Shown: positions 61,750 through 64,000 of the stretch, piece by piece | How positions within the stretch are numbered: the first letter of the stretch is position 1 | Layout of the letters: every line of letters starts with the position of its first letter | Assembly: GCA_036654095.1 (NCBI GenBank) | Contig: JAVVSR010000002.1 | Span: 62,001-126,000, forward strand | Direction: 5' to 3' | Origin: JAVVSR01 sp036654095 | GTDB lineage: Bacteria; Bacillota; Clostridia; Christensenellales; CAG-917 | DNA length: 64,000 bases | Made by a program: the position numbers and the translations under genes | Notes under the pieces: model-generated | The model's input: only the letters and a program-made list of their open reading frames with translations | Told to the model about the DNA's origin: nothing | Database searches by the model: none

Positions 61750-62447
61750 TAGTTTATGCCTCCATTTAAGTATTTTAACAACGCTTTAGAACTTTTATCT
61801 TCAATTTCAAAAATATGTATTTCTTGACCTATTTTTTGCAAAGTATGGCTGTCACTATCAATTATAACAACACAATCTTTAACATATTTGTCACGCTCAA
61901 ATTTATCTATCGGCGATGACAATTCAACTGCGCCATATTCATTTGGTATTGTCCCCAATATTGCCAATATGCCATTTGCCTCACGATTTATATGCGCAGG
62001 AACAGCAACCCCGTTAAATTTTTTTATACAATTACTTATTTCATATTCAGCAATATTTGATGACATCAACAGCAACGAATCTTCGTGACCAACAACTTCG
62101 TCATCTTCATTTACTATTAGTTGCTGTCCAAAAATTTCTTCCCTGTTTTTCATTTTCGTAAATTCAATCGAATTATAAAAATTATTTAAATCAACAAACT
62201 TTTCAAACAAACATAAAAAGTGTATTTCCTCTTTTGTTTGAAGCTCCATCGCGGGGACCACTGTTACCCCCAACATTTCCCCCACTGCCATTGTTGCTTT
62301 AACATTTTTTATACTGTTATGGTCGGCAACTGCAAGCATCTCTATCCCCGCAGCGCTCGCCTTCGCAACTATGTTGACGGGTGTCATATCATTGTCGGCG
62401 CAGGGCGACAGCGCGCTATGAATATGTAAATCATAGCAAACTTTCAT
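61749..62447 (-). CDS. PHP-domain metal-dependent phosphoesterase
   Basis: 232 residues. PHP motifs DLHIHSALSPC (6-16), AVADHNSI, VVPAMELQT, VPAHINRE and IIDSDSH give the trinuclear metal site. Small stand-alone PHP proteins hydrolyse phosphoesters such as nucleotide or sugar phosphates; the substrate is unknown. It lies between a DRTGG-like gene (one base apart) and nadE (overlap), a set often found with sensory [FeFe] hydrogenase genes in Clostridia and Thermotoga. Confidence 0.88.
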   Translation of the reverse strand: MKVCYDLHIHSALSPCADNDMTPVNIVAKASAAGIEMLAVADHNSIKNVKATMAVGEMLGVTVVPAMELQTKEEIHFLCLFEKFVDLNNFYNSIEFTKMKNREEIFGQQLIVNEDDEVVGHEDSLLLMSSNIAEYEISNCIKKFNGVAVPAHINREANGILAILGTIPNEYGAVELSSPIDKFERDKYVKDCVVIIDSDSHTLQKIGQEIHIFEIEDKSSKALLKYLNGGIN

Positions 62448-62448
62448 T

Positions 62449-62775
62449 TCACTTACCTAAATATGCTTTTACGGCATCAAATACCGTCAAGTCGGTTTCT
62501 ATAATGCAAATGTCTTTCTCTTTAGACTTGTCAATCAAATGTTCGTCACACTTTGAACCCTCGCAAATCACAACACAGCCTACCGATGCAAGCGACGCCA
62601 CCGCCGCCACATTCAAATTTGTCATAACAGTAAACCATACGCACGACGCGGGCGCGCGACTCATAACAAAACTTAAAAAATCCCCACAATATCCGCCTTC
62701 CAACTCATTTTCAAGTGACGAAGGCACATTCACAATTTTAGCCTTTAATATTTTAATTAATTGGTCAATTTTCAT
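62449..62775 (-). CDS. DRTGG-like domain protein
   Basis: 108 residues, a single alpha/beta domain. MKIDQLIKILKAKIVNVPSS at the start, then VSLASVGCVVICEG-like strands and IIETDLTVFDAVKAYLG at the end resemble the DRTGG/HPr-kinase N-terminal fold. It has no catalytic motif, so ligand binding is likely. GGGAGG precedes ATG 62775. In relatives this gene accompanies HydS-type hydrogenases and is thought to take part in signalling. Confidence 0.65.
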   Translation of the reverse strand: MKIDQLIKILKAKIVNVPSSLENELEGGYCGDFLSFVMSRAPASCVWFTVMTNLNVAAVASLASVGCVVICEGSKCDEHLIDKSKEKDICIIETDLTVFDAVKAYLGK

Positions 62776-63082
62776 ATTATACCTCCCTTGCTCGTTTTAT
62801 ATTATTCGCCTTTAGCTTACATCTAACTATACTATTTCGATATTTCTAGTATTATCTTTCTTGTTAAATTTATGAATACCAATTACCGCGCAACAACACT
62901 ACACTTATAATCCTTATTTATGTTACATTAATGTGGATTATTTTAAAAAATATTTAAATTATTTACTACCCTTATCATTGCATAATTTATTTTAAAATTC
63001 TTATTTAAATTATCTACACATAGTCGGCGTACCTTTCATTTGTATTTGTTTAAACAAACATTTTAAACAACTATGTACTAAT
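62776..63082. other. Intergenic region upstream of the DRTGG-like gene
   Basis: 307 AT-rich bases. The only palindrome seen is ACATTAATGT (62925-62934). No confident promoter or terminator. Confidence 0.4.
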
Positions 63083-64000
63083 TTATTCGCTCAAATTCTC
63101 ACTAACATTAACTTTCCGCAAACACTCCTCAACCTTAGCTTCGCCATTGGCCACATCTTCGGCAAATGCCCTGCAACTCGGCGCACCGCATATGCCACAG
63201 TCAAGGTGAGGTAAATTTTTATATATTGCCTCAATTTTTGCCAACTTTTCCATAGCAATTTGTCTGTCCTCATCAAGCCTGTAAACCTCTTTAATTTTTG
63301 GAGCTTGAGTCCATTTAAAATAGTCAAGCGGTTTTTCCGCCTCGTTTAATGTGTTACAATTTAACTGCATATTTTTGCGAAGTGACCTAATACGCGCTTT
63401 CGCTACAAACGCATTTTCAATATTTAAAACGCCACCAACACACCCCCCGTTGCAAGCGTTTAGCTCAACAAAATCAAGATAATTAAGTTTGCCATCTTCA
63501 ATTTCTTTAAGTACGTTGATTACATTTTCAATGCCGTCTGCCGCTAAGTATTTATCCATAAAAAGGCCTGCCGCCTCGCCACCGCTTGACGCCCATTGAA
63601 TACCTATTATCCCCGTTTTAGCAAGTTGCTTAATTTCCTTTAGCTTAGGCATAACGGCCAAAAGCTTCATATAAACCTCGCTTATTGACAAAACACCATC
63701 AACTTCGGGTTCAGTTAGCCCAAGCCCAGTTTTCAGCGCAAACACTTTTGCTGGACACGGCGAAATAAAAAATACACCAATATCTTCTTTCGGAATACCC
63801 TTTTTTATTGCAGCTTCTCGAGCCATCTTTATTGCGATGTCGGCAGGAGCTTGTAAGTTTAGCAACCTATCGGCCAACTCGTGAAACCTAACCAATATTA
63901 GCTCGACAACCGCCGGACAAGCCGTACTTATTATTGGCCTTACTATATTAGGTTTTTCTGCCAAATACTTGCGCGATGCTTCGCTAACTAATTCCGCTCC
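63083..64000 (-). CDS. Sensory-type [FeFe] hydrogenase-like protein (HydS-like), 5' end beyond window
   Basis: 306 codons are visible and the frame continues off the right edge. Degenerate H-cluster motifs: L1 STACPAV, L2 ISPCPAKVF, L3 NACNGGCVGGV. L1 has a single Cys with Ala before it. A C-terminal Fe-S domain follows, with LDCGICGAPSCRAFAEDVANG and a fourth Cys in EECLRK. This order fits the putative H2-sensing HydS-type proteins; PAS domains found in some relatives are absent after the Fe-S domain. The ferredoxin-like N-terminus should lie outside the window. Sensing rather than bulk H2 turnover is expected from the motif changes. Confidence 0.88.
   Translation of the reverse strand, partial: GAELVSEASRKYLAEKPNIVRPIISTACPAVVELILVRFHELADRLLNLQAPADIAIKMAREAAIKKGIPKEDIGVFFISPCPAKVFALKTGLGLTEPEVDGVLSISEVYMKLLAVMPKLKEIKQLAKTGIIGIQWASSGGEAAGLFMDKYLAADGIENVINVLKEIEDGKLNYLDFVELNACNGGCVGGVLNIENAFVAKARIRSLRKNMQLNCNTLNEAEKPLDYFKWTQAPKIKEVYRLDEDRQIAMEKLAKIEAIYKNLPHLDCGICGAPSCRAFAEDVANGEAKVEECLRKVNVSENLSE

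Noticed and set aside
1..64000. Mobile elements, prophage or defence island
   Set aside because: I found no transposase, integrase, phage structural gene, CRISPR array or restriction gene; genes and intergenic regions look like ordinary chromosome.

Overview
The window comes from a low-GC, Gram-positive anaerobe of the Clostridia type. Signs of this are superoxide reductase (desulfoferrodoxin) and rubrerythrin in place of catalase, an NAD(P)-linked [FeFe] hydrogenase operon with a Rex-like operator, a type 1B dihydroorotate dehydrogenase (pyrD plus pyrK), a dnaG-rpoD operon, AAGGAGG-type ribosome binding sites, sigma-A promoters, and several ECF sigma factors paired with membrane proteins. 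I cannot name the genus. Nearly all genes lie on the minus strand. The window reads as chromosomal backbone: I see no integrase, transposase, phage gene or CRISPR array.

Layout, left to right. 1-2.6 kb: the 5' part of a large surface-type protein with DUF11 repeats and a small partner gene, behind a structured leader. 3.2-5.5 kb: an operon of RsgI-like lipoprotein, ECF sigma factor and RsgI-like anti-sigma factor. 5.8-9.8 kb: a 3'-truncated nucleotide kinase, a TrmA-family RNA methyltransferase, tRNA-Leu and a SulP transporter. 10-20.3 kb: the complete pyrimidine operon pyrB-pyrC-carA-carB-pyrK-pyrD-pyrF-pyrE, followed by dfx. 20.5-25.8 kb: lytic transglycosylase, polA-coaE and a patatin-like lipase. 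26-31.7 kb: an ABC exporter with an Ig-like/beta-helix surface protein, and an orphan membrane protein. 32-40.4 kb: dnaG-rpoD-trmK-nif3-like-zinc ribbon-GH2 glycosidase. 40.6-46.4 kb: an operon of old-yellow-enzyme, P1 peptidase, MscS channel, membrane protein, DUF896 and dGTPase. 46.5-48.5 kb: an ECF sigma factor with a membrane-anchored serpin. 48.9-55.5 kb: tRNA-Val, rubrerythrin, a GH16 lipoprotein, an alpha-CTD-like/WG-repeat protein, a large membrane-anchored propeller-like protein and tRNA-Pro. 55.7-64 kb: hydrogenase genes hndA/ATPase/hndB/hndC/hndD, preceded by nadE, PHP and DRTGG-like genes and a sensory-type hydrogenase that runs off the right edge.

How the genes work together. The pyrimidine operon encodes all steps from bicarbonate to UMP. 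Its CarA has Ser where the glutaminase nucleophile Cys should be, which suggests ammonia-dependent carbamoyl phosphate synthesis. The right end joins an electron-bifurcating-type hydrogenase to NAD synthesis and to H2/redox-sensing regulators under a likely NADH-responsive (Rex) promoter. Two ECF units use unusual extracellular modules: a duplicated RsgI sensor released as a lipoprotein, and a serpin carried by the putative anti-sigma factor. I judge the CarA change, the sigma/serpin pair, the hydrogenase signalling cluster, the RsgI duplication and the alpha-CTD/WG fusion to be the most interesting observations.
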